Below, one piece after another: positions 11,781-21,927 of a stretch of 64,000 nucleotides of DNA. The stretch lies in NCBI GenBank assembly GCA_037042915.1, contig CM073194.1, positions 992,001 to 1,056,000 of the forward strand. Reading direction: 5' to 3'. Under the pieces are notes generated by a model that was given only the letters and a program-made list of their open reading frames with translations, did no database searches and was not told where the DNA came from. A program made the translations under genes and the position numbers. Each line of letters opens with the position of its first letter. Position 1 is the stretch's first letter. This stretch comes from Auricularia sp. M13. Its lineage: Eukaryota > Basidiomycota > Agaricomycetes > Auriculariales > Auriculariaceae.

Positions 11781-11787
11781 CTTATAT
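11781..11787 (-). promoter_or_regulatory. TATA-like box of His/Pro-rich copy 1
   Basis: On the minus strand CATATAAG lies about 70 bp upstream of the start codon at 11712. Confidence 0.4.
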
Positions 11788-12210
11788 GCGCCCGTCCGCC
11801 GAGCAAAGGCGCGAGCCGAGGTATTGCTCCGGAGCGGTCGAGACCGACAGACGCGCTGCTCGCCCACCAGTCGCCCGCTCTGGAACAGCAAGCTCATCAA
11901 ACCGCCGTCCGTTCTCGGAGAATGGGTGACGATCCGAATGTGAGATAAACACATGCTCCTATCTTGACCCCTGGTACTGCCACCATGAGCCCAATTACGT
12001 AACACACGGTATCCGCTTCAACTTCAAGGGTTGACCGGAAATATGATGGTGAAGGCGATTTTTGGACTAGTTCAATTGTTTTTCGCGTGCGATAAAAAGA
12101 AAACCTGTCACACGAGCACGACGGCGTTAACGGAAGACTTAGCGTTGCCACAATTTGATCGCTGCGTTTTTCCACCGTTCCACATCGCTGCAGCCTGCTC
12201 GTTCTCAAGC

Positions 12211-12714
12211 ATGAGCCAGAGCCGATCGCCTCTAACTCTCGAGGAAAGGTTTGCTAGGCTCGAAGCGAGGCTTGCCTCTAAGCAAGCTGCTGTTCAGACA
12301 GCTCACGAAAACGTCGCCTCCGCCAGGATCGGCCTCAACGACATTCACAGTGACCCAGACATCCGGGAAGCGGTCGTGGAACACGCTCTGGCCGAAAGGG
12401 CGTTAGAACGAGCCCAAAGGAAGCTGGACACCAAGACCAGGGAGCTCGAGACGGCGAAGGCACGCGTACGCCGGAGAATTCAAAGAGACCTGGACGACAA
12501 AGAACGCGCGTTGGAGGTTGCTAGCCAGGAGCTCGAGCATGTTAGGACCTCCCTTGAGGCAGCTCGGCAAGAGAAGGAGTCCCAAGCATCGAATCAACGG
12601 AAGCTCCTTGAAGACGAGCGTTTTGCTCACGACCTCGCGTTGGCCGAGTCAGACGCGCTGTCACAAGAAGACATATACGCTCTGCTGGTTCAGCGGCCTA
12701 CCATCCGAGCTTGA
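12211..12714 (+). CDS. Coiled-coil protein, function unknown
   Basis: The frame starting MSQSRSPLTLEERFARLEAR has 167 residues. It is nearly all heptad-type helix rich in Glu, Arg, Leu and Ala (for example ALERAQRKLDTKTRELETAK and DDKERALEVASQELEHVRTS). It ends QEDIYALLVQRPTIRA before the stop. The frame is open further upstream, but the residues before this Met are non-helical and look like leader sequence. No intron signals are needed. It lies between the two divergent His/Pro-rich genes. Coiled coils of this kind are seen in many unrelated proteins, so no role is proposed. Confidence 0.5.
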   Translation: MSQSRSPLTLEERFARLEARLASKQAAVQTAHENVASARIGLNDIHSDPDIREAVVEHALAERALERAQRKLDTKTRELETAKARVRRRIQRDLDDKERALEVASQELEHVRTSLEAARQEKESQASNQRKLLEDERFAHDLALAESDALSQEDIYALLVQRPTIRA

Positions 12715-13135
12715 AGCTTGAAGTCAGGCTCAATGTGGTATGGAGGGAATTTGAGGGAGGAACTCAGAGGTAAGCAACAGCACCTCGAACTTAATTTTTA
12801 TTCATTCGCAGACTCTTGCTCAAATCCTGCGCTTCTGCCGCATTCATTCAGATACTCTACCGTTCCCCGCGATTTACATTCGCTATTCTGATTCAAGCTC
12901 TAATTTTTCGCTACATCATGTTTTCGTCGCTCAATGCCCTCTCCGGGTACTTAGGAGATGCCATGGTAGTATACCCATTGTCTCAGACGAAGATCGTTCT
13001 TTTTTACTGGGTTTCCTATGCACGCTGCGCCAAGCTCATCGTCGCCAGTAGCCTCGACCAGGCCGGGACCATCCGACCCTCCTTCCGACTTCACCCGGCG
13101 GGCCAGCCACCATCGGAACGCCCATCGCCCAGGCA

Positions 13136-13142
13136 TATAAAA
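13136..13142 (+). promoter_or_regulatory. TATA box of His/Pro-rich copy 2
   Basis: A TATAAAA string lies 51-57 bp upstream of the start codon at 13193. Confidence 0.55.
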
Positions 13143-13192
13143 GCATGGCCTCGCGAACTGTGTGAAGCAGCTCGAATCATCACCTAACCCCA

Positions 13193-13509
13193 ATGCCACT
13201 ACTCCAAGTCTACTCTCCACACGTACACCTGCCGCACGTGCATATGCCCTCAGCGCAAGCTGTCGGCGAAGCGTTGCTAAACGCAATCACGATGCTCGCC
13301 CCGTCGCAAACTGCTGGATCGTATGCTCCCCCTTATTACCAGGTACGAATAGGCTCACTTCCGACTCTTGAGCTTGCGCTCACAACGTCCGCACGAAGAT
13401 GGGATTACACGGGAGCTGGTCGATGGATATTCCTCCGCTCGACTTTGAGTCTCCCCGCCAGAGAATCGGGTGGGAGGAGGTTGACCACAGTTCAGAGGAA
13501 CTGAGATGA
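13193..13509 (+). CDS. Small His/Pro-rich protein (copy 2)
   Basis: Exons 13193..13342 and 13399..13509 with a 56-nt GTACGA..AAG intron give 86 residues. The N-terminus YSPHVHLPHVHMPSAQAVGE repeats the core of the larger His/Pro-rich gene at 11187-11712 (LPHVHLPHPHMP..MGESI). The second exon encodes an acidic tail (DIPPLDFESPRQRIGWEEVD). The TATA box at good distance and an in-phase intron argue for a real gene rather than a chance frame. It may be a shortened paralogue of copy 1. Function is unknown; a metal-binding role is possible from the histidines. Confidence 0.5.
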
Positions 13510-13754
13510 TACCGACGAGATGGAAGGACTTGTTCGGCGCCGTATTGTAACATATGTACTTGCATCGCGAATCAGAACGCTGGGAGGTTTTGAGTTTGAG
13601 GGGCGACTGACCGGCAGCATCCCAACATTGAGTTCGATTCGCGCAATCGACGTGAACAGTGGTCGACTAAGATCTGTGCAGTACAAAAACCCTGCAGCAG
13701 CTGCTAGTTGCCTCTGTCACGACCGCACACTGCGGCACAGTTTGCTCGCTGAAG

Positions 13755-14311
13755 CTAAAATAGGATATCGATCGGGCTTCCGGGTGCGGTCCCCGGGACA
13801 GGGTCAACTTTCATTCCAGCATCGAGGAGAGCAAGTACACCCGGCTCCACGGCAAGAACCTGGTCATGACTGTCGCTTCGACCTCGTGGGATAGCTTGTA
13901 CTTCTTCGGGGTGGTTGACCTGCGAGGTAGACAAGAATCCTGTGCACTGGCCGTGCTGACCACCAAGCCCTTGAGCTCTGCAACCTCGTGAGCAATCTGA
14001 GACGCCGGCTTCCCGGCGATATGACGCAACAGTGCTTTTGATGATCAGATGCAGCACTGCGCTCCTTGAGTTCTCTCTCTTGCTGCTTGGAAAATGGAAG
14101 ACAATTGAACGAGGGCTGGTGTCACTTTCATTGAGGTCTTACCAGAGCTTGATACGAGAGTCGGATGCAGTAGCCAGCACACGCGGTTTCGGAGTGTTGC
14201 GGTGTCCGGCACGAGGCTCGAGACCCATTTCAAGGTGTCTGGCTTCTCCTTGGGCGCTGAAATCATTTTCTTGCCCATATTTGCTTCATTTTTGCGTCTC
14301 ACCAGCGTCAA
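13755..14311 (-). pseudogene. WD40-repeat-like relic
   Basis: On the minus strand one frame reads PRVLATASDSRIKLW immediately before a GTAAGA donor, a typical WD40 repeat end. Further on, IAHEVAELKGLVVSTASAQD and EATVMTRFLPWSRVYLLSSM occur in another frame, and VLAVEPGVLALLDAG in a third. The pieces look protein-derived but do not connect through recognisable introns. I read it as a decayed host gene. It could also be a real multi-exon gene whose introns I failed to place. Confidence 0.3.
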
Positions 14312-14432
14312 GGGGAGTTCAGAGCGTGTATAAGCGCTGTGACGATGAGGAGAAACACAAATGACGGAGTACGAACTACTGCCGGACTTCTTTTGCTCAG
14401 CTTGCCGCCGTCTGGCCTCGCCGTTCTAAGCG

Positions 14433-16916
14433 ATGGCAGACCCACAGAGTCCGGCGTCCCCACAACCAGACGATGGCCTGCTGGCGTCCTCGACGAGCAC
14501 TCCGACATCGACCACGGCGCCTGTGCCGCCGCCTGTGCCGCCAAAGCACAGTTATGTTGGCTCGCGCTTGAATCCCGACGCTACGCCGCGCTCACGGCCA
14601 TCCTCTCGGGCCGTATCTTCATCTGAGGCTGCTCCGGACAGCATGGGAGCCAACCGAGGCTCTATGGTGCTGTATCGGTTGGCCTCAGAGGAAAGCCAGC
14701 AATTATTAACTGGCCAGCCAGCGCCTTTAGCGGCGCCCACGCAGCCTCCTCAAAGATTCAGTCGAATCTCTTCCACTGGATCTGTTATGTCACTTGGAGC
14801 CGACCGCGACTCGAAATATCCGGGGGTGAACGGTCCAGGCACGCCGCCGTACACCGGCGCGTTCGTGCCATACGAGTATGACCCCGAAGACGACATCCCA
14901 GACGTCGGGGAAGAGGACAGGCTCGTAGAAACGAAATCCTATGGCTGGAACTCGCGTGGCGTTGTCAACCTCCTGGTTTTACTGGCGTTGACATCAGCTA
15001 TCGTCAGCCTGTTTGTCGTCTACCCCGTCGTCTCGTTCTTCGCCTACGAACCGATACGAGATCTTATTGGCAACAACGTGCAGATAAACGGCACTGGTCA
15101 GGCTCCCATTCTGGCCACAATCCCAAAACTGGTGGACCCCGAGACGCCGAAAGATGTGCGGACTCGTCAGGGCTTTGACGGACAAGAATACGAGCTGGTC
15201 TTCAGCGACGAATTCAACACCGACAACCGCTCTTTCGCGCCTGGAGACGACCCGTTCTGGGAAGCAGTCGATTTGTATTACTGGCCCACGAAAGATATGC
15301 AATGGTGCGCAACGGCTGTTTCCTTCTCGTACCTCAAGGCGCTGTCGCCGCGTTGTCGCCGCCACGCCAGCGCTAGGTCGGGCGCTGACAGAAAGTCTAT
15401 ACTCTAGGTACGACCCCGACCAGGTTACGACTGCCGACGGATATCTGCGCATCAAGCTCGAGCAGATCGACCCGAGCATCAACCACGATTTGAGTCTCAA
15501 GTCGGGCATGCTGCAGTCGTGGAATAAATTTTGTTTCACGAACGGATACATCGAGAGTACGTCAGCACAGCCAAGCTTCTGCTGCTCATGCGCTGATCCT
15601 CTCTATTTTTAACAGTTCGCGCGCAGCTGCCAGGCCCGCCCAACGTTGCGGGGTACTGGCCCGGCGCATGGACCATGGGCAACCTGGCACGGCCTGGCTA
15701 CGGCGCGACGTCAGACGGCACCTGGCCGTACACGTACGACACCTGCAACGTGGGCATCGTGCGCAACCAGTCGCTGGATGGCGTGAACCCGCCCGCGGCG
15801 TTCAACCTCGACCCGAGCGTCGGCCGCGCCAATTACAACTACGACCTGAGCTGGCTTGCTGGGCAGAAGGTGAGCGTGCGCGGCGGTTAGTTGCTCCGTC
15901 ATATGCTAAACCTAGGGTAGGTCAGCGCATGCACGTGCGAGGGCGAGGACCACCCTGGCCCGCGAGCGAAGAAAGGTCGCGGCGCGCCCGAAATCGACAT
16001 CCTCGAGGCCGAGAAGGACAAGCACGGCCGCGACGGAGGGAGCGTGTCGCAGAGCGCGCAGTTTGCGCCCTTTAGCGCCAACTACCTGTTCGACGAGACG
16101 CAGGTCGAAATACTGACGCCGGACATTACTCAGCTGAACACCTACAAGTGCGTGTTTGCCCTCGCACGAGACACCCTGCTGATCATCGACCACACAGAGG
16201 CTCTGCAGTGTGAGCCCAGACGCGCGTTTCATCCATATGTACCTGACGCTCGTTGTAGACAACAAGCCGTTTCGGCGTTGACGGAAACGTCGGATGACAT
16301 CTACAATGCAGGTCGCGGCGGAGGGCAGTTTGGCGTATTCGGTGCGTGTAGTCAAACGAGCGTCGCGCGTGTGCTGACATCAATGCTAGGTTTCGAATAC
16401 TTTGGTGACCCGAACGACCCTTCCAACAGCTTCATCACGTGGGTGAGCGAGGGCAAGCAGACATTCACGATGCGTGGCACTGCGATTGGTCCGGACCTAG
16501 CCACAGGCGTCGGCCAGCGCCTCATCTCGCCGGAGCCCATGGTGAGCACGCAAGGGTGCTCCAGGCGGGACTCCATCTGACATACACGTAGGCCATTATG
16601 CTGAACTTGGCGGTTTCGGAGTCCTTCCAGCCCGTCGACCTTGCGCAAATGACATTTCCGGCGGAATTCCTCATCGACTACGTGCGCGTCTACCAGCGCA
16701 AGGGCAGCCCGGAGAGCGCAATCGGGTGCGACCCGCCCGACTACCCGACGCTGGACTACATCAACCGGCACATCAACGCGTATACCAACCCCAACCTGAC
16801 GTCGTGGGCGATGGCCGGATACACATGGCCGCAGAACACGCTCGTGCGTTGTGCTCGATGTCTGTCGCGGGACCTGCTGACTGACGCCTTTGCCAGCAAA
16901 ACGACTGCACATAGCA
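14433..16916 (+). CDS. Beta-1,6-glucan synthesis-associated protein, Kre6/Skn1-like
   Basis: Nine exons (14433..15304, 15408..15556, 15616..15869, 15921..16147, 16198..16209, 16259..16341, 16390..16541, 16592..16843, 16899..16916) close to 672 residues. A Ser/Pro-rich cytosolic N-terminus is followed by one membrane span at about 178-203, giving a type II protein. The lumenal part is a GH16-like domain: [44 protein letters not shown], the GH16 acid motif EIDILE (Glu449-Asp451-Glu454), [25 protein letters not shown] and a C-terminal QNDCT. This is the SKN1 family, which works in the ER/Golgi in building wall beta-1,6-glucan. Exon 5 is only 12 nt and is required to keep frame and the KGSAVQQAVSAL sequence. 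Confidence 0.93.
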
Positions 16917-17935
16917 GTCGTTGGATGGGCCCGGGACACTCACTGCCTTTTCATGTTAGCTTAGTAGTACCTCTATTGCAGCAGCATCGCTGCCGTCTGT
17001 CCTTTATACTCCTACTGTGTCCGCCGCACCGCATCGCATCACGACCTTCACAGGCTACCGCTCTTCTCGCTTTACTTCTGCACTCGAGCTCCCACCGTGT
17101 ACAATGCTTTTCACTCACGCCAACGGACCCTCCCTCTACGTATCTGTCACATCACTTATTTTCCTTCCTCCCACTGCCGAACAATGCCTGAGTTTAGCTG
17201 TGTCCGGTTGTCCTGAGCCTTTCTCATCAGTATTTCGCCGTGGCTTGGGACGTTGCGAACGAGTAATAGACCGACTCAGGCTCTACTCTTCCCATTGGCA
17301 GCAACGCATGGCTGACATTCTCAACAACTAGATACAGACATATATGCAAAGGGCCACTTGTCGTCGATGGCAACGCGGTGTCACGCCCACAGAAAATGTC
17401 GCTAAGGTGCTGGGCAAAAGTCGAGGGAATCTAACCGAGGAAGAGACGATAAAAAGTTCGCGCGGAGTTGCGAACCGCGCTTTACAGTCAACGGGCACGT
17501 GATGAGTAACTCTACGGATCGGGCGTGCATGTAGAACAGTAAGTAAACTGTGACCGAGTACATAGGCGTTGTATCGTTGAGTTTATTTGAATTGCCTACG
17601 GAAGCAGGCGTGGGTTATCAAGGCACGCGACCGCCCAATTTCAAATGGTCGAATAGGGGCTCGCGATGACAATCCCAGCCACACTCGCTGATTGAGACTG
17701 CTCGTCGGCGCCTTGCTCGCTGCAGTGGTACGGGGCAAGTGCTGTGAGTTGGCGCTGTAACCAGGGACGGGCACGGAAGATAACTATGTGTCGCTCTGAG
17801 GTCAGACTCGACTGCTGTCAGGGCAGAACAACCGCCCGCGGGAGCGCTGGGCCGCTGGGAGCTGATAAGGCGCGAGCACGCAAGAGCTGAGTTTCCCGTG
17901 GTCTCCTCAGGCTTGCCGCCCCCACACCGTCGACG
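16917..17935. other. Intergenic, no supported gene
   Basis: The 3' flank of the Kre6/Skn1 gene and the upstream region of the next gene. Pyrimidine-rich stretches occur near 17040-17180. No motif-bearing frame or repeat was found. Confidence 0.5.
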
Positions 17936-18744
17936 ATGCGCTCCCTCCTCGCCGTCGCCGCCTTCCTGCTCTCGACGCTCGCTGTCGTGCGTGCGCAGGA
18001 CGACGCAGTGATCACGCCGCTGCTGCCCGACCCGGACGCTATCACGCCGCTCGTCCCCACTGGCAACCCGGATGTGATCACGCCGCTCGTGACGCCCTCC
18101 GCCGGCGCGGGCTCGGCGACGACGACTGCCACGCTCTGCTCGTCGGTATGCGCCTCGCCGTGAAACTCCAGCATTGAGAATAATGCATGCAATGCAGGCG
18201 AGGGCGATCGTCACGCCGAACGCCATGGGCGTGGAGATCGACCCGTACAACCCCCCCGCGGGCTGGGACTGCTACCTTGTCTACGAACAGGGCGGCGGAA
18301 GCTGGACCATCCCTATCGGAGTGTCCGTGTGCAATTCTCATGCCGTGCCTGCTCGCAACTCACACAATATACTTCCTCGATAGCAACGGAAGCTCGCACC
18401 ACACCGACAACCGCATCGTCAAGGTTGTCGTCCCCATTGTGGTCTCAGTCGGCCTCGCGCTGGGCCTCCTCGGTGTACGTATTACAATAAGTATTATGCC
18501 GGGTCGTTGACGTCTCCCTTAAATAGGTCGGTGTATATGCCATCCGCAGGCGCGCGCAACGGGCACACAAGACGGCTGCGACGCGCCCGTGGTTCAAGCG
18601 GCAAGGATGGGTCAACGGTTCCACTACCAGTGTCGCAGAAATGTGAGCACAGAGCGAGCCAGTGGATCTTCAACCAGCTGACACCTTGAATTTCATTCCA
18701 GCAGCAAACCCCAGCCGGCAATGGTGCAGACCAACATCGTCTGA
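17936..18744 (+). CDS. Small secreted or plasma-membrane protein with ITPLV repeats and one membrane span
   Basis: Exons 17936..18145, 18198..18328, 18384..18474, 18527..18642 and 18702..18744 give 196 residues. The signal peptide is MRSLLAVAAFLLSTLAVVRAQ. It is followed by three near-repeats, DAVITPLLPDP, DAITPLVPTGNP and DVITPLVTP. A short ectodomain (WDCYLVYEQGGGSWTIPIGV) leads to a membrane span (VVVPIVVSVGLALGLLGVGVY). The cytosolic tail is basic (AIRRRAQRAHKTAATRPWFK). I know no name for it. The final intron is inferred from GTGAGC..TTCCAG signals; without it the protein would stop two codons into that intron. Likely a single-pass surface protein. Confidence 0.7.
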
Positions 18745-18990
18745 TCAGAGGTCCAGCCTCCAGGAAGCGGAGCGGTTCTGTGTGGTTTTGCTGGCGATCC
18801 GGATACGCTACTCTCACGAATGTTGCTCACGTTCCTCTCATGTTTGTACAACAGTTAAATGCTCACTTGTGTTATGATGATGATGTCACGCGTTCGAAAG
18901 GGGCCGCGAGATCGACGACCGAGGACTCCGGGCGTGCACGATCGCGCCCGCGGCAGCCACTTAAGTCAAGGACCGCACGCCAATGGAGGG

Positions 18991-19018
18991 TCCAAGTCCA
19001 AGTCCAAGTCCAAGTCCA
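18991..19018. repeat. Hexanucleotide repeat TCCAAG
   Basis: Just under five tandem TCCAAG units lie directly before the SDR start codon. An in-frame ATG just upstream would translate them as Pro-Ser repeats. I favour leader sequence, with the gene starting at 19019. Confidence 0.8.
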
Positions 19019-19795
19019 ATGTCTGCCACGCGCTTCGCACTCGTCACGCCCGCGACGCGCGGGCTCGGGCTCGCGCTGACGCGCCGGCTGCTGCGCTCGA
19101 CGGCGCTGCCGGTCTACGCGACGTACCGCCGCGGGTCCGCCGACGAATTCGCCGAGCGCGTCCTCGGGCCCCTGAAGGACTCGGGCGCCAACGTGGACGC
19201 CGGGCGTTTGCGCGCGCTGCGCCTCGACCTGACGGACGAGGCGAGCATCGCGGCCGCCGCGCAGGCCATCCCGGCCGGCGCGCGCGTCCAGACGGCGTTC
19301 TTCACCGGCGGCGTGCTGTACCCCGAGAAGCAGCCCGCCGAGCTCGACCTCGAGAAGATCAGGCACGCGTTCGACGTCAACGTCGTGGCGCACTTGCTCT
19401 GCATCAAGCATTTCGCGCGCTTCCTGCCGGGCGGGCAGGATTCGGACGGTGGCGCGTTGGCGAAGTGGGTGCACGTGTCGGCGCGCGTCGGCTCGATCTC
19501 GGACAACAGGCAGGGCGGGTGGTACAGCTACCGCGCGTCCAAGGCCGCGCTGAACCAGGTCGTGCGCACGTTCGACTGGCAGATGAAGCTGCGCAAGAAC
19601 AGCGCCATGTGCGTCGGCGTCCATCCCGGCACGATGAAGACCGAGCTGAGCAAGGAGTTTTGGGGCTCGGTCGAGAAGGACAAGTTGTTCGAGCCCGAGT
19701 ATAGCGCGGAGAAGTTGCTTGAGGTCGTGAATGCGTTGACGGAGGAGCAGCGCGGCAGGATCTGGGACTATAAGGGCGAGGAAGTTAAGCCTTGA
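19019..19795 (+). CDS. Short-chain dehydrogenase/reductase, CsgA-like
   Basis: An intronless frame of 258 residues from MSATRFALVTP. It has a Rossmann fold with the cofactor turn TPATRGLGLAL (residues 10-20; the usual TGxxxGIG is altered to TPATRGLG). The NxxA-like strand is reduced to FFTGGVL, and FDVNVVAHLL is helix 4. The catalytic site is Ser154 or nearby in HVSARVGS, with Tyr171-Arg-Ala-Ser-Lys175, followed by GVHPGTMKTELS. Family role: NAD(P)-dependent reduction or oxidation of a small carbonyl or alcohol in the cytosol. The absence of introns and very high GC stand out against its many-exon neighbours. A SDR of the CsgA type (developmental signal in Myxococcus) is the nearest general group; the substrate is not predictable. 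Confidence 0.88.
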   Translation: MSATRFALVTPATRGLGLALTRRLLRSTALPVYATYRRGSADEFAERVLGPLKDSGANVDAGRLRALRLDLTDEASIAAAAQAIPAGARVQTAFFTGGVLYPEKQPAELDLEKIRHAFDVNVVAHLLCIKHFARFLPGGQDSDGGALAKWVHVSARVGSISDNRQGGWYSYRASKAALNQVVRTFDWQMKLRKNSAMCVGVHPGTMKTELSKEFWGSVEKDKLFEPEYSAEKLLEVVNALTEEQRGRIWDYKGEEVKP

Positions 19796-19959
19796 GCAGT
19801 GCGATAGACCCCAATAATGATAGAGTTCGTGATCAACTGCTGTCGCACAAAGTAATATGGCACACGGACGACGACTACCTACAACATGCTTTGGGATACA
19901 CTAAGTTCCACAGCAACGCCAGAGTGCGCGAGAACTTACGCCTACTGCATGCGCCACGA

Positions 19960-21690
19960 TCAGAAAGGCAACATGGCCTCCGGGCTGTCGCACGCCGCCA
20001 GCCACGGCTCGTCCATAGCGGGCGGCTCCTCGATGTGCTGCAGCCGCGAGCGCACGATCTCCTGCTCGTCCCCGATGAGGTCCGCGGCGCTGACGGACAT
20101 GGGCGGCGGCCAGGTGACCACGGGCATCCACCCGTCGTCGCTGTCGCTGTCGGGTATCTCAAACGACTTGACCGACGCCGGAGCGTCGACTTGGGGCAAC
20201 GGCACCACGGCCCCCCTGTTGTCGAAGCCGTGGTCATCGTTGTGGTCGGAGCCGGAGTCATCGTTTAAGCTATAAGGGCCGGAGTCGTCCGCGCTGGAGT
20301 CGTCCGCGTCATCATCCACGTCTGGCATGCTGAGGCGCGAGCCATCGTCCGCCGGGTCGAACACGGCGTCAGGCGCCAGGCCAGGAACGAGCGCGCGTCA
20401 GGCCGCATAGTCCGGCTCGTCCGCGAAGCCGAGCGCACAGGCGTACTGGACAAACTCAGCCAGTACGACGGGGCGCCGGTCCACACGAGCTTCCGGCGCA
20501 GGACGCCGTTCCGTGCCCGTACGCGTCGTTCCACGGCAGGCGGGCGACGACACTGAAGCTCGGCGAGCGAATAATGATTATGCCAACGACATGATGTCGT
20601 CGCGGCGCGCGGGCGTGCGGTGCATGTGCGCGTGGATGCTGGCGTACCGCGCAGGCTGCTCGTCTCGACGGCGTACGTCGCGGAACAGCGCGGCCAGCCC
20701 AAAGTCGACGAGCCTGAGCGTGCGGTAGTCCGCGGTGAAGAGAAAGTTGCCGGGCTTGAGCTTGATGTCGCCGTGGACGATGCCGTGCACGTGGACATGC
20801 TCCAGAGCATCGAGCATCACACAAGCGATTATCGCAAAATTCCGCACCGAGTCAGCCCCTTGCGCACGGCGTGCACGTCGGCCCCGAGCAATTCCAGCGC
20901 CAGATAGTCGTAATATTGCGAGCGGCCCCAGGCGTAGACCTCCGGGACGCTCGGGTGCCCGGCGAGCAGCACTGGCTAGGATGCTGTTAAAAAGTTGCCA
21001 GGACTTTTTAACGAGTTTAAAACACAATGTGTTTAAAACAGGCCGTTAAAAACACTGTTAACAACATATGTGCCATATATAGACAGTACAATCAGCAGCT
21101 GGAAGCTGAGCCTGTCTGTATGTTATCCAGCTGCGATTTTTCGACCACACAGTGTGCAGAAAGTGATAGTTGACGGTTTGAAATGCCACTCTCAGTGTCC
21201 GTGGCTAAATCTCACCCCTCACCCCCAGTCTGAGGTGCATCCAGCTGCTGAGTAATCACAGATGGTGTTGGAAGACTGAATGAAGTCAAAACATGTGGGA
21301 AAATATGTATTAGACCGCACATTGAGTGGTCTCATGCAGCATCCCAGCTTAATGATATGTACATACTGAGTTAAAAACATGTTTCCAGCGGCCGCTGGGT
21401 GTTTAAAACGTGTTTTAAACAGCCTGTTAAAAACAATGTTTTTAACTTGACCCTTTTCCACAGCATCCTAGCACTGGCAGATACGCGCAAGCCTCGTGCC
21501 GCAGGACCGAGTTGGGCATGTGCTTGGTGATGTGCATCGTCTTCACCGCGACGACCGCGCCGATGGCCACCGCTGGCGACGTCACCCGCGCCACATACAC
21601 ACGGCCTGGAGAAAAATAAGTATCTCTCCCTCATCTTCAAGATAAACGCACTGTGGCCGCCCTTTCCAGCAACTGATTCAAGCCAGAGCC
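19960..21690 (-). pseudogene. CK1-like protein kinase, decayed copy A, split by a MITE
   Basis: Minus-strand pieces follow kinase order: SPAVAIGAVVAVKTMHITKH (beta-3 lysine strand), LRHEACAYLP, then the MITE, then GHPSVPEVYAWG and the ALELLG hinge region. After that come IIACVMLDALEHVHVHGIVH and GDIK..PGNFLF (catalytic loop), LRLVDFGLAALFRD (DFG), FVQYACALGFADEPDYAA, and an acidic tail ending DEPWLAACDSPEAMLPF. These are the features of the CK1-like kinases expanded in mushrooms. The copy is broken by the 494-bp insertion between ACAYLP and the GHPSV region and by several frame changes. The catalytic loop has GDIKLKPGN in place of the normal RDIKPxN. The upper boundary is approximate. Confidence 0.7.
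20977..21470. mobile_element. Non-autonomous hAT-type element (MITE) 1
   Basis: The element begins TAGGATGCTGT and ends ACAGCATCCTA, perfect inverted termini, flanked by the 8-bp direct repeat GCACTGGC (20969-20976 and 21471-21478). The inside is AT-rich with many TTTAAAAC and GTTAAAAAC motifs near both ends and no coding frame. An 8-bp duplication and TA(G)G termini are hallmarks of the hAT superfamily. It lies inside kinase copy A. Confidence 0.88.
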
Positions 21691-21927
21691 TCATGGTAGG
21701 AAAAGGTAGGAGGATTGAACGGCTTGATCCGAACCCAGGCTTCGACGCGGAGCTTGGCGCGCCGCTTGCAACCCGAGGCCTGAAGAACTCCATTGTAGAG
21801 TGAGAGAAAGATGATGAAAACATTCTTATTGAAGAGCCGCGCCTTTCCCAAGTTTTGCCTCGGGGAGGTGAGATATATCATCTCACAGGCACCCCGACCG
21901 CACTCGGGCAAGAGATCAGAAAAGCGA

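Noticed and set aside
18859-19704. Long frames on both strands over the SDR gene
   Set aside because: They overlap the SDR frame, which alone carries Rossmann and Tyr-x-x-x-Lys motifs.
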